Shown: positions 15,326 to 24,451, numbered from the stretch's first letter. The stretch is DNA of 64,000 nt from Desulfovibrio sp. UIB00 (GCF_022508225.1 NZ_JAETXJ010000004.1:124001-188000), one strand, 5' to 3'. The notes: generated by a model from the sequence alone, not told the origin. Numbers and translations: made by a program.

Positions 15326-17398
15326 TTACCAGACGGGGGCTTCTGCTGGATCGCGCTTGATATGGCAGGCCTGACAATCCGTTGCACGGGGCTTTTCAAG
15401 CTTCATGCGGGTGTGGCAGTCCATGCAGCGCTGGTGATAGGCAGCCTTGAGCAGGGGCCTGCCGTCCGGCATGGTAGTTACGCCAGCGGGCAGGTTTGCG
15501 GGATGACACGAAACGCAGCGCGGCGGCGTCATACCCTCTTTAAGGCGCGGGCTGTTGTGGTGGCAGGCCGCGCACTCCAGGCCATCCTTGGCATGCATGC
15601 CTTGCAGGCCTGCGGCCTTGCGGCCAATGCCAGCCCGGAGCTTTTGCAGATGCTGCGCATGGGCAAAGTCCACTGGGCGGAATTCCTTGCTCATGAGCTC
15701 TATGCGTACTTTTTCGGGCAAACCGTCAGGGACAGGCCCAAGCTTGGGCGCGTCAGACACATCTACGGCTGGCTGATCGCCCTGAGCGGGAGGCGGCGTT
15801 ACAGCAGGTTGCAAGGCCTTGGTCGCAGCAGCATTGGCTGCCGGGTCGGGCTTTGCGGCGGGATTTTTGTCCGGCGGCGGCAACAGAATGGCAGAAGACG
15901 CAAGCGCGGCTTCTGACGCGTCGGCAGACTGCTGCGCAGCCTTCACCGCTGCGTCCACTGGCAACAGAATGGCCGAAGGGGCAAGTTTGGCGTTCTGCTG
16001 TGCAGCCTGCTGGGCAGGCAGGCTTTGCGGCAGGGCCGGGGCATCCAGCCCAGCAGTTCCGCTTGCCTTCTCAGCGGCCTGAGGCGAAGGCAGATTGCTG
16101 GGCAGCATCAGCCCCATGGTGCCCTTCACGCCGGGGGCGGCGCGGTGGCAGAAGGCGCAGTTGCTGCCGCTCTTGCTCACGGGCCTTGGCGTATGGCAGC
16201 CCGCGCATTCCGGCGCGGAGGTGGTCAGGCTGGTGTGGCAGTTCACGCAGGAATTTTTGGACGTAACAGAGTGCATGGCCTGCGCCAGCGGAATATTCTT
16301 GCCCTTGGGGTCGCCGCTGGGCGTATGGCAGGTGATGCACGACTGCTTGACGCTGGTGTGGTGACAATCCACGCAGTTGAGCGCCCTTTCGTGGAGGCCG
16401 TGGTCAAAAGGCACGGCAGGCATGACCGTAGGCCATTTGGGCCCCTGCGGATACAGGGGAGAAAGCGGCACCTGGGGCGGCGTGACCTTGTCGGTCAGCA
16501 CCACGCCCGTGGGTCTGTCCATGGTCATGATGGAGGGGCTGGCCTCAAAGCGGGGCAAGGCCTCAAAGCGCGCCTTGTCATGACAGGTGGCGCAGTCCAC
16601 AGGGCCGTGCGGCAGCTTCTGCTCCGCAAGCGAAGCGTGGCACTTCATGCACACTTCATGCGCGGCGGCGCGCAGGGGCGGCGGCGTATAAGCGGCATCC
16701 CTGGTGGCAAGGGCCGAGCCGGGGCCGCTTTCGTGACAGGTGCGGCACGAATCAATGTTTGGCGGCAAGGTGGGTGAAAAATCCTTGGCATGGTGACAGG
16801 TCACGCAACGCTGGGGATCGTTCTCCGCCAGGATTGCACCGGGGGCCAGACCGGGCTGCGCCTTTACGGGGAACGCGCCGGAGGTCAGATGCCGCTGGTG
16901 CAGGGAGGCGTCCATCTGCGGCTTGTAAGGCTTTTGAACGGGCAGCTTTGCGGCATCGGCAATAGTGTGGCAGTCACGACACTGCGCCAGGGACGGCCCA
17001 GCGCCCTTTTGCGCATGGCACGTGGCGCAGGCCGCATGGAAGGCCTCCTTGCGCGCGGCAGGATCACTGGAATTTACTCCAGCAAAGGCGCTGAACACCG
17101 GCGTTTGCATAATATTGACCGGCAGACCCGCGCTGTTCTTCTCCACGCCGGGGCCAGCCGCATGGCAGCTCGCACAGGCGTTGGCCTTGGCATGGGCCGC
17201 ATGGTCAAAGGCCACAACAGGCATTTTAAGCTCCTTGGCGCGCTGAACGCCAAGGTAGATGGTGTTGCCCGCCAGAGGCGCGGAAGCTGCCTGGACACCA
17301 ACAGCAGAAAAACACAGCGCCACGGCAAACACTGCACTGGCGGCCACAAACCGCATGGCGCAAGCAGAAACGAGGGCTGTACTACATATGGTTCGCAT
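15326..17398 (-). CDS. hmcA: HmcA-type 16-heme high-molecular-weight cytochrome c with long linker
   Basis: 690 residues with a Sec signal (about 1-37, cleavage after VQA) and sixteen CxxCH motifs, the count of HmcA, the periplasmic electron carrier of the Hmc transmembrane complex. Hemes 1-12 lie between residues 75 and 420, hemes 13-16 between 608 and 680. Between them is a low-complexity Ala/Pro/Gln linker of about 130 residues holding two copies of SAILLP. Typical HmcA is about 545 residues, so the linker explains the extra length. It is last in this cluster, whereas in D. vulgaris hmcA is first. ATG 17398 has GGGGGAG upstream. The electron source is presumably hydrogenase or c3, or AOR. 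Confidence 0.88.
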   Translation of the reverse strand: MRTICSTALVSACAMRFVAASAVFAVALCFSAVGVQAASAPLAGNTIYLGVQRAKELKMPVVAFDHAAHAKANACASCHAAGPGVEKNSAGLPVNIMQTPVFSAFAGVNSSDPAARKEAFHAACATCHAQKGAGPSLAQCRDCHTIADAAKLPVQKPYKPQMDASLHQRHLTSGAFPVKAQPGLAPGAILAENDPQRCVTCHHAKDFSPTLPPNIDSCRTCHESGPGSALATRDAAYTPPPLRAAAHEVCMKCHASLAEQKLPHGPVDCATCHDKARFEALPRFEASPSIMTMDRPTGVVLTDKVTPPQVPLSPLYPQGPKWPTVMPAVPFDHGLHERALNCVDCHHTSVKQSCITCHTPSGDPKGKNIPLAQAMHSVTSKNSCVNCHTSLTTSAPECAGCHTPRPVSKSGSNCAFCHRAAPGVKGTMGLMLPSNLPSPQAAEKASGTAGLDAPALPQSLPAQQAAQQNAKLAPSAILLPVDAAVKAAQQSADASEAALASSAILLPPPDKNPAAKPDPAANAAATKALQPAVTPPPAQGDQPAVDVSDAPKLGPVPDGLPEKVRIELMSKEFRPVDFAHAQHLQKLRAGIGRKAAGLQGMHAKDGLECAACHHNSPRLKEGMTPPRCVSCHPANLPAGVTTMPDGRPLLKAAYHQRCMDCHTRMKLEKPRATDCQACHIKRDPAEAPVW

Positions 17399-17433
17399 TA
17401 ACTCCCCCTTGGGGACTTTGATCAGAAAAACCA

Positions 17434-18006
17434 TCAGCGCAGCAACCGTGCAAACTGGCAACGGGGCGCACACCACAAAAAAACATGCCCGGCAACAAGG
17501 TGCAGCAAGAGCCAGAGTCCATACCCCGGTATGCCCGAGCGGGCAAGCAGGCCTGTAAACGGCAGCAGCACCAGCAGGGCCATAAGCCGCCAGTCCGCCT
17601 TGGTGGCGGCGGCGCGCAGATCGGCCAGCAGCAGGTGACGCAACGGCAGGGCCAGCGCCCCAAGCGTCAACAGCACAGCAAGGCCGTCCGCCCAGCGAAA
17701 GGCCATGCCCGGCCAGTCAAAACCAAGGCCGCGCCCGATGAGCACCGCATGGCCGGGGGCAAACAGCAGCACCACCAGAGCCATGAACAGCAGCCAGAAA
17801 ATGGCGTCGTTGACCAGCACCCGCACGGGCCACTGCCCGCGCAGCAGATCGAGCGGCACAAGGCGCGCGCGCCAGCGGGCCGCGAAATCCGAGGGATTGC
17901 AGCCGCTGGCCTTGCACTGGCGCAGGCGCAGCACGCACCCGGCCAGACATCCCAGCAGGGATATGAGCAGCCCCCAGCCAGTGAGAAAGGATATCAGCGT
18001 TGTCAT
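17434..18006 (-). CDS. hmcE: HmcE-like membrane subunit (NarI-like)
   Basis: 190 residues and about five membrane helices, with several histidines and the short basic loops of HmcE, which resembles the gamma subunit of nitrate reductase. It probably anchors the complex and may carry b-type heme or contact quinone. It lies between hmcD (13-base gap) and hmcA (35-base gap). It is somewhat shorter than D. vulgaris HmcE. TGGAGC precedes the ATG. Confidence 0.78.
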   Translation of the reverse strand: MTTLISFLTGWGLLISLLGCLAGCVLRLRQCKASGCNPSDFAARWRARLVPLDLLRGQWPVRVLVNDAIFWLLFMALVVLLFAPGHAVLIGRGLGFDWPGMAFRWADGLAVLLTLGALALPLRHLLLADLRAAATKADWRLMALLVLLPFTGLLARSGIPGYGLWLLLHLVAGHVFLWCAPRCQFARLLR

Positions 18007-18019
18007 AACGTGCTCCAGC

Positions 18020-18145
18020 CTAATCCTTGCCGTTCAGAAAGAGGTAAAAGCCCAGCAGGCCGAACAGGGCAAAGCAGATGAAAATAAACATCCAGCCCGT
18101 GCCGGACATCAGGGATGCGTAAAGCGAATAAAATACCGTCTGCAT
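18020..18145 (-). CDS. hmcD: HmcD-like single-helix small membrane protein
   Basis: 41 residues with one membrane helix (about residues 14-37) ending in YLFLNGKD, in the size range of HmcD. It is probably a small structural subunit. The start at 18145 has GGGAGG nine bases upstream; the longer frame back to 18217 overlaps hmcC and lacks similar support. Its place between hmcC and hmcE matches the order in known Hmc operons. Confidence 0.78.
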   Translation of the reverse strand: MQTVFYSLYASLMSGTGWMFIFICFALFGLLGFYLFLNGKD

Positions 18146-18158
18146 GGCATCCTCCCTG

Positions 18159-19337
18159 TCAGGCTTCAGGTTTGTAGTCAGGGTGATCGCGCAATACGGG
18201 CATCTTGGCGCACACAAAGCGGTACACCGTCACAAGCCCCACCAGCATGAACAGCGAAAGCGTGATCTCGCCCAGCGAAGGAAAATACTTGAGGTGCGTG
18301 GGCAGATTGTAGTTGTAGGCCACAAGGCTCACATCCATGCGGTTGAGCATGACCCCGAATACAGACAACCCCGCCGCAAGGCGGATCATGCCGTAACGCC
18401 GCTCGCGCACGCCCACGGCAAACATGAAGGCAGGCACGATGACCAGGGCCATTTCCAGCAGCCACAAAAGACCGTAACCGCTGAACACGTACTTCCAGCC
18501 ATTGTCGAGGGTGAGGCCGCCGATCTTGATGACAAAATAACCCATCATCACGAGCGAAGCGCCCCGCGCAAGGCTCAGGCTCACGCCGTCAAAGCTCTTG
18601 GCGTGGTTCTCATCCATGTACTTGTGCATGCCGGCGTGGGCCAGCGTGCCTTCAAAGATCACCATGGAAAGCCCGGCATAGAGGCTCGACACAAAGAAAT
18701 ACACGGGCAGCCATGACGAGTACCACAGGGGGTGCATCTTGGAGGGAACCATCACATACAGCCCGCCCAGAGAAGACTGGTGCAGGGTGGAAAGGATGAT
18801 GCCCAGCGCCACCAGCGGCATGATCAGCTTCATGAGCATGGCGCGCAGCTTGTTCCATCCCAGCCACTCGCAGGGGATCACAAACCACAGCACAGCCATG
18901 ACGCAAAGGTAAAAGAACTCGCACACGCCCACGGTAAACAGGAGCGATGTGGTGCCCTGCGACACAAAGACGGGATACGGCAGCCGCCAGGGCTGGCCCA
19001 CGTCGTACAGCAGGTCGGCGATGACAAAGGCGTAGCCGAAAAAAGCCGTGGTCAGCGCGGGCCGCCACATGGAACGCAGATTGCTGAAGCCGAAGATGTA
19101 ATAGCCCGCCGCCAGCGTAAAGCCGCCAGCAGCAAGGGCCACGCCGCACAAGAGGTCAAAGCCGATCCACAGGCCCCAAGGGTAGTAATCATCAAGATTT
19201 GTAACCGCACCGATGCCCCAGCCAAAGCGCATGACCGTGGCCACGGCTCCGCAGAATAATATGACGGCGGTGATGATGTTGCCCGGCGTGTTGAGCAGGC
19301 CAAGCGTATTTTTCAGCAGTTCCGAAGGCTTCAGCAT
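18159..19337 (-). CDS. hmcC: HmcC, NrfD/PsrC-type quinone-interacting membrane protein
   Basis: 392 residues and about ten membrane helices of the NrfD family, in which a periplasmic or membrane Fe-S partner (HmcB here) exchanges electrons with the quinone pool. Polar residues in helices (GLWIGFDLLCGVALAAGG, EFFYLCVMAVLWFVIP) match the family. Its ATG overlaps the end of hmcB by seven bases, so the two are translationally coupled, as expected for an obligate pair. Confidence 0.87.
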   Translation of the reverse strand: MLKPSELLKNTLGLLNTPGNIITAVILFCGAVATVMRFGWGIGAVTNLDDYYPWGLWIGFDLLCGVALAAGGFTLAAGYYIFGFSNLRSMWRPALTTAFFGYAFVIADLLYDVGQPWRLPYPVFVSQGTTSLLFTVGVCEFFYLCVMAVLWFVIPCEWLGWNKLRAMLMKLIMPLVALGIILSTLHQSSLGGLYVMVPSKMHPLWYSSWLPVYFFVSSLYAGLSMVIFEGTLAHAGMHKYMDENHAKSFDGVSLSLARGASLVMMGYFVIKIGGLTLDNGWKYVFSGYGLLWLLEMALVIVPAFMFAVGVRERRYGMIRLAAGLSVFGVMLNRMDVSLVAYNYNLPTHLKYFPSLGEITLSLFMLVGLVTVYRFVCAKMPVLRDHPDYKPEA

Positions 19338-20341
19338 TGTCCGCCTCCCTGGCCCTTTTCAGGATTATGGTCAGCGGGCTTGCAGCCGCAAGCTTGCGCG
19401 CTGTCTTCTGCACGGGCGTCAGCGCAGTTCTGGCCTTTTGCCTGCTGCGCACCCTCGCAACGGGCCTGCTCCACCATTTTTTTGTAATGCTTGCTCATGG
19501 AATACGCGCCGCCCAGAATCACCGGCCAGATACCGGCAATAACGGCAATGGAGCCAAGCATGCCGCGCGTAAGTTCCGGCGCGGAAACAGCGGGCACATC
19601 CGGCTGCCCCAGATCGGCATGCGGCACGGGCGAGAGGTAGAGCCAGTTGGTGCCGCCCATCTCGTGTTCGCCATAGATGTGATCTTCGTACATGCCTGGA
19701 TTATCCATGATGCGGCGGCGGGCCAGTTTGACAAGGTCGCTGCGCCGCCCAAAGACCAGAGCCTCCTTGGGGCAGGCTTCCACGCAGCCGGGCAGCAAGC
19801 CCTGCTTGAGGCGCGGGGCGCACATGGTGCATTTGTACACCAGCGGATTCCAGGCGTTGTTGTAGTCGTAGGCAGGCACGTAGAAAGGACAGGCCATCAT
19901 GCAGTAGCGGCACCCCACGCAAAGCTTGGGGTTGTACACTACCGGGCCTTCCTCTGTTTTTACAAAGGCTTTGACAAAACAGGCCGAAGCGCAGGCCGGT
20001 TCCTGGCAATGGTTGCACTGCAACTTGCGGAACACGGGGGCATGCCCTTCCGGCTGATATTTGTTGACCACCGTATAGGCCTTGAATGTGGGCCTGCGGG
20101 TCTGCTCAAATACCGAACTGTCGTCAACGGGCTTTTCCAGAGGCGGCAGCACGTCGGCATTGACCTTCTGGCAGCCTTCCTCGCACTTGCGGCAGCCGAT
20201 GCAGCGCACTGAATCGTGCAGCACGCCCACGGCATCGGGGCTGCCGTCATAGGCAAAGGGGGCTGCCCCGGCAGCACTGGGAAGCGCTGCTCCGGCCACA
20301 CTGCCGAGGCCCAATATTTTCAAAAACTGTCTGCGCCGCAT
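19331..20341 (-). CDS. hmcB: HmcB, Tat-targeted 4x[4Fe-4S] protein with C-terminal anchor
   Basis: 336 residues. The N-terminus MRRRQFLKILGLGS is a Tat-type leader. Four cysteine sets for four [4Fe-4S] clusters follow: CIGCRKCEEGC, CNHCQEPACASAC, CVGCRYCMMAC and CTMCAP...CVEAC. A transmembrane helix near residues 270-292 anchors it, and the tail is rich in cysteine and glycine. This is the HmcB/DmsB-type electron-transfer subunit that partners HmcC. ATG 20341 has GGGGAGG upstream; the in-frame extension back to 20743 lies in the preceding gene and is spurious. Confidence 0.87.
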   Translation of the reverse strand: MRRRQFLKILGLGSVAGAALPSAAGAAPFAYDGSPDAVGVLHDSVRCIGCRKCEEGCQKVNADVLPPLEKPVDDSSVFEQTRRPTFKAYTVVNKYQPEGHAPVFRKLQCNHCQEPACASACFVKAFVKTEEGPVVYNPKLCVGCRYCMMACPFYVPAYDYNNAWNPLVYKCTMCAPRLKQGLLPGCVEACPKEALVFGRRSDLVKLARRRIMDNPGMYEDHIYGEHEMGGTNWLYLSPVPHADLGQPDVPAVSAPELTRGMLGSIAVIAGIWPVILGGAYSMSKHYKKMVEQARCEGAQQAKGQNCADARAEDSAQACGCKPADHNPEKGQGGGQC

Positions 20342-20438
20342 GGCGATCCTCCCCTGCTTGCGCATTGCATCATTTTCATGCCCCATGTCTGCCGTGGGGC
20401 AAGCCGCCAAGGCGGCGCCGTAAACACGCCCCTGCGGC

Positions 20439-21449
20439 CTATGGGCTGGCAATGGCCCCCACGTCCTCTTTTTCCGCCAGAAAGGCGGCGTAATCTTCAT
20501 CGAGGTAGCGGGTGGAATACAGATACACCGTGCCCACGGAGCTTTCCGTAAAACTGATGTCCGCGTATTCCTCTGTTTCCGCCATATCGCGCAGGCACTG
20601 CTGCAAGGCTTCGGCCTCAAAAAGAAAAGGCGGGTATTCAAATATCTCAAGGGGCACAGGCCGGGGGTAGTCGCGCGAGCTGTCCCGCACCACGCTGGCG
20701 ACCTGCACCATACGGTTGTTGGCTGTAGAAAGAATACCCGCATACAGGCTGCTCATCTGCGGCCTGTAATGATAGTATTCCTTGCTGTCCCAGGCGGTAA
20801 AAGCCGCCACGTCTTCATCTTCCGCCAGCAGTTCTGTCAGCAGAGCCGCCGCGTACTCGCGCTCCACCACGCGGGGAGCGGTTGCGGCCTCTGCGGGTTC
20901 CGCTGCTGGTGCAGATTCACTTGCCTGCGCCGGGTCAGCTCCTGGCTCCGCCAGCGCCTCAGCGGGATGCAGCAGCGAGCTCAGCAACTGCCTGCGGCTC
21001 AGCAGACGGCGGGTTTTGCGCAGGCCCGGCACTTCCGGGTCTGGGGCCGAGCCTGGCTGGGCCTTTTCCATGGCCTTGATGCGGGCCATATCTGCGGTCA
21101 CGGTCTGGGAATCCGGCCCTTCAAAACGCGGGTCGGGCAAAGCTTCCAGCTCCTGACGCACCTGAGCAACGGTAACGGGCGGCGCAAGCGCCGCGCGCTC
21201 CATAAATGCGGCCAGCAATTCATCGGCGGTCACAAGGCGTTCATCACTACTGAAATCAGCCAGTGTTTCCACCAGCAGCACCTTGTCGGCCTTGCGCTGA
21301 TCCACCAGTCGGCGGCTTTCGGCCTCTTCTACCTGATGGGTGGTACCGATCGGCCCCGTTTCCGGGGCGGCTGCGCCGCCCCCGTCAAAGGGGGCGGCCG
21401 CCTGCGCTTGATTCTGCGCCTGATTCTGGGCCTGATTCTGATCGTTCAT
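20439..21449 (-). CDS. Uncharacterised acidic protein in the position of YdhW
   Basis: 336 residues, no signal peptide and no membrane helix, strongly acidic. The N-terminus is a QNQA tetrapeptide repeat encoded by 12-base imperfect tandem repeats near 21397-21445. A segment around residues 125-135 (RKTRRLLSRRQLL) is basic, followed by an Ala/Glu/Pro-rich stretch and a folded-looking C-terminal half (about 195-330). I do not recognise the family. Its place directly after the AOR gene (13-base gap) and before an Fe-S gene matches E. coli ydhW, so it may be a maturation or assembly factor; this is inference from order only. Confidence 0.6.
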   Translation of the reverse strand: MNDQNQAQNQAQNQAQAAAPFDGGGAAAPETGPIGTTHQVEEAESRRLVDQRKADKVLLVETLADFSSDERLVTADELLAAFMERAALAPPVTVAQVRQELEALPDPRFEGPDSQTVTADMARIKAMEKAQPGSAPDPEVPGLRKTRRLLSRRQLLSSLLHPAEALAEPGADPAQASESAPAAEPAEAATAPRVVEREYAAALLTELLAEDEDVAAFTAWDSKEYYHYRPQMSSLYAGILSTANNRMVQVASVVRDSSRDYPRPVPLEIFEYPPFLFEAEALQQCLRDMAETEEYADISFTESSVGTVYLYSTRYLDEDYAAFLAEKEDVGAIASP

Positions 21450-21462
21450 AGGCTCTCCAAGG

Positions 21463-23571
21463 TTACGCGCCGGGAACCAGCTTTTCCTTGGTCATGGTAT
21501 CGGCCACGTCATTGAGGCCAAGCGAACGGTAATGGTTCGCGCTGGGCAGGCCGGATTTCACATCCCAGCCCTGCACTTCGTAGAACAGGTCGAGGCTCTT
21601 TTCGATATCGGCCTTGTCCATGCGGATGGTGCCCTTGGTGAAGGGAGCCTTGTTCTTTTTGTCTTCAAACAGCCAGTTGGGATACTGGTCGTGCTTTTTG
21701 CGCATGTCCGTGGTCTGCATCTGGCGCGCTGTGTAGGCGCGGTGCAGGTTAAAGGCGCGCTCTGCGCAGCGGTCCAGCTCCTTGACGTCCAGGTTGTGCC
21801 CGGTGAGGACGCGGTAGTATTTGCTCTCAAGGCTGTTGTCGCCCATGTAGCCATCCTGCTTGTTGGGGGTGGAAATCCACGGCCCCATCCAGTTGCAGAA
21901 CGAAAGCATGTCGTGCAGTTCCTTGCGCTCGATGGACCACTTGGCGCGGATCATCTTGTACTTGTTGGTGGGCTTGTAGTCGCCGATGGCGTCCACCGCG
22001 TCGGCAGAACCCCAGAAGTGCTCGGCAAGGCGCTTTTGCACATCAATGGGCAGGCCGCTGCGCACAAAGTTGCAGTTGGAGTGGCACATGGGATCGCGGT
22101 TGTACTGGGTGTTGATGACGCACCCGGCCTGGCCGTCGTCCTCGTTGGCGTGGTGCTTGGGGTGCCCCATCTTCCAGTAGACGGTACGGTGGTCGTCCTT
22201 CCATTTTTCTTCGGGGATGCCCATTTTTTCAAGCATGTAGCCAGTGCCCATGCCCAGAAGCTGACCGAACTCGCCTTCCTTGTAGGCAATGCGGTGTACG
22301 GCAGTCTTGATGAATTCGGGATTGCAGGCGTCCACCATATCCCAGGGAATGGACTTGTATTCGTCCGCGCCGAGCTTCTGCTTCCAGATGCCGTCTTCAT
22401 ACATGTTGCTGAAATCGCGGAACAGCTGGCCGTAGTTTTCCCACACGCCAAGGTCGTCCATGAGTTCAATGCCCACAAAACCGGCCTGCCGCGCCAGATC
22501 GCTCTTTTTGCGCGAGAGCTTGGGGAACCACTCGCGCCCGCCAAACATGCCAACGCAGGTATTGAACTGAATGGGGCTGACGCCGAACTTGGCCGCCGTG
22601 TCTTCGTCCTTCATCACTGTATAGCAGCGGATGGGACAGGAGAAACAGCCGTTGTTGCGCACGGTGTACTGCCACACGTTGTCGCCCAGAAAATAGGCGG
22701 CATTGTTGGTGCGGTACGAAATGCGGTTGAGCGAACGCACATCGTTTGTAAGGGTAACGGGGGCTTCAGATGCACCCCAGCGCTTGCCCGGCGCGCCCAC
22801 CCAGCGGGAACCGGCATCCCAGTACTCAAAAAGCGGGCTGGGGAAATTGGGAACCACGTGCTGGTTGTTGGCGCCAATGATGGTGCGGTGATAGTTGATG
22901 AGTTTTTCCCAGTCGGCCTTGTCGCCCGCAATGTGCACGGGCTGGCTGCCCTGAAGGGCAATGGCCTTGAGCATCTTGGAGCCCATGACAGCCCCTATGC
23001 CGCAGCCAGCGGTGTGGGCGCGGCTGTTGACAACCACGGAATAGGGAACCAGATTTTCACCAGCAGGCCCGATGGCGGCAACGGTACCGTCAGCCCCCAC
23101 TTCTTCGCTGATAACGCGGGTGGTGCGGCGAGTGCCCTGACCCCACACGTGGCTGGCATCCTTGAGCCATGCCTTGCCATCGCGCACATGCAACCACACG
23201 GGGCGCTCGGCCTTGCCCTCAATAATGAGGAAGTCGTAGCCCGCGTATTTCAGGTGCTCTGCAAAGTTGCCGCCCATGTGACCGGAACCGATGAGGTGCT
23301 GCGGCCACGAAACAGGCATGATGGTTGTAACCGCCGTGCGTCCGCTGCACAAAGCGCCCGTACCGGCCAGCGGCCCCACGGCAAAAACTATCTTGTTGGC
23401 TTCGTCATAAGCCTTGGTCTTGGGCGCGACTTCGTCCCAAAAGACCTTGTAGCCAAGGCCCGTGCCGCCAATAAGGTCAAGATACTGATAGGTGTCTTCA
23501 ACAGTGATGCGGCCCGTACTCAGATTGACCCGCAGGCCCTTGCCCTGATAACCGCCAAATTTCCTTGCCAT
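21463..23571 (-). CDS. YdhV-like tungsten aldehyde:ferredoxin oxidoreductase family enzyme
   Basis: 702 residues, the length of the YdhV branch of the AOR family. The N-terminal AOR domain begins with RVNLSTGRITVED and GGTGLGYK, and the [4Fe-4S] ligands include CFSCPIRC (Cys309, 312, 316). These enzymes hold a bis-pyranopterin tungsten (sometimes molybdenum) centre and oxidise aldehydes or reduce carboxylates; the physiological substrate of the YdhV branch is not established. There is no signal peptide. Start ATG 23571 has GGAGGAATTTA in front. Upstream is an Fe-S protein like YdhY, downstream a YdhW-position gene and Hmc subunits, so electrons probably go to the membrane. AOR assignment is firm; substrate is unknown. 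Confidence 0.92.
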   Translation of the reverse strand: MARKFGGYQGKGLRVNLSTGRITVEDTYQYLDLIGGTGLGYKVFWDEVAPKTKAYDEANKIVFAVGPLAGTGALCSGRTAVTTIMPVSWPQHLIGSGHMGGNFAEHLKYAGYDFLIIEGKAERPVWLHVRDGKAWLKDASHVWGQGTRRTTRVISEEVGADGTVAAIGPAGENLVPYSVVVNSRAHTAGCGIGAVMGSKMLKAIALQGSQPVHIAGDKADWEKLINYHRTIIGANNQHVVPNFPSPLFEYWDAGSRWVGAPGKRWGASEAPVTLTNDVRSLNRISYRTNNAAYFLGDNVWQYTVRNNGCFSCPIRCYTVMKDEDTAAKFGVSPIQFNTCVGMFGGREWFPKLSRKKSDLARQAGFVGIELMDDLGVWENYGQLFRDFSNMYEDGIWKQKLGADEYKSIPWDMVDACNPEFIKTAVHRIAYKEGEFGQLLGMGTGYMLEKMGIPEEKWKDDHRTVYWKMGHPKHHANEDDGQAGCVINTQYNRDPMCHSNCNFVRSGLPIDVQKRLAEHFWGSADAVDAIGDYKPTNKYKMIRAKWSIERKELHDMLSFCNWMGPWISTPNKQDGYMGDNSLESKYYRVLTGHNLDVKELDRCAERAFNLHRAYTARQMQTTDMRKKHDQYPNWLFEDKKNKAPFTKGTIRMDKADIEKSLDLFYEVQGWDVKSGLPSANHYRSLGLNDVADTMTKEKLVPGA

Positions 23572-23652
23572 AAATTCCTCCGGCTCGCTGATGGAGCGTA
23601 CTTCCTGTGAATGCCCGCTGCGCCTCGCTCTGCAAGGTGCAAGGGGTGCGCG

Positions 23653-24420
23653 CTACTGCTCGTATTTGAGGTTACGCGGCCCGCCGGGCGATTCCACATG
23701 GCAGGCGTTGCAGGCGGCGCGGCGGTCATCGGGCACCATAAGCGAAAACGAACCGCGCGTGGTGGCCTCGCGGGTGCGGTCGCTCCACGGCACATAGCGC
23801 AGGGCGGCTGCCGGGCAGGCATCCACGCACTTGGGCGCGCCATTGCACAAAAAGCACTTGTCGGCCTTGCCCTGCTCTTCATCAAAGGTCATCACGCCCC
23901 AGGGGCAGGCCTTCTGGCAGAGGCGGCAGCCCACGCAGCGGTCTTTGAGCACCATGCGCGTGCCCGTGCCCTTTTGAGCGATGATAGCATTTTGCGGGCA
24001 GGCCGTGGCGCAGGGCACCGGGTGCGGACACTGCTTGCAGGTATCCTGAATCACCAGCGAACCGGAGCCGTAGATGCCCTTGGTGGTGTTTTCCAGCCCG
24101 CCCTCCGGCCCAAACATGGCATTGCGGCTTATCTTGATGCGCGCAAGTTTGGGGTCGGCCTTGCCATCGTTAAACTCCGTACAGGCAAGCTCGCACCGCT
24201 GACAGCACACGCACAAGGTGGGGTCGCCCACGATCATGCCGGCTGCTTTTTCCATAATCACCAGCGGCGAGGCCTTCATGGTGGCCAGAGCCTCGGAAGC
24301 TTGCAGCGTGGCCAGCCCAAGGGCCGCGCAGGAAGTTACCTTGATGAATCCACGGCGCGAAAGGTTTTCGAGCAGCATATCTTCATCGGCACGTTTCAGT
24401 TTGCTCAGCATATCAGCCAT
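23653..24420 (-). CDS. YdhY-like Tat-targeted ferredoxin with four Fe-S clusters and a C-terminal CxxCH
   Basis: 255 residues. The leader contains SRRGFIK (residues 21-27), a close Tat consensus, followed by a hydrophobic stretch. Sixteen cysteines in four sets (starting near 70, 128, 162 and 189) should bind four [4Fe-4S] clusters, and CELACTEFNDG is typical of YdhY. A tail of about 25 residues adds CNACH at 237-241, a c-type heme motif not expected in this family. It is the probable electron acceptor of the AOR enzyme. ATG 24420 has AAGGAG upstream. The gap to the AOR gene is 81 bases. Confidence 0.87.
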   Translation of the reverse strand: MADMLSKLKRADEDMLLENLSRRGFIKVTSCAALGLATLQASEALATMKASPLVIMEKAAGMIVGDPTLCVCCQRCELACTEFNDGKADPKLARIKISRNAMFGPEGGLENTTKGIYGSGSLVIQDTCKQCPHPVPCATACPQNAIIAQKGTGTRMVLKDRCVGCRLCQKACPWGVMTFDEEQGKADKCFLCNGAPKCVDACPAAALRYVPWSDRTREATTRGSFSLMVPDDRRAACNACHVESPGGPRNLKYEQ

Positions 24421-24451
24421 ACAGCGCTCCTTGTCATGATCGACAACGGCA

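Noticed and set aside
21397..21445. 12-base tandem repeats as an intergenic satellite or CRISPR
   Set aside because: They are in frame inside the YdhW-position gene and encode a QNQA peptide repeat.
21532..23610. 692-residue open frame antisense to the AOR gene
   Set aside because: It is the shadow of the GC-rich coding strand, has no family motif and no Shine-Dalgarno; the minus-strand AOR is certain.
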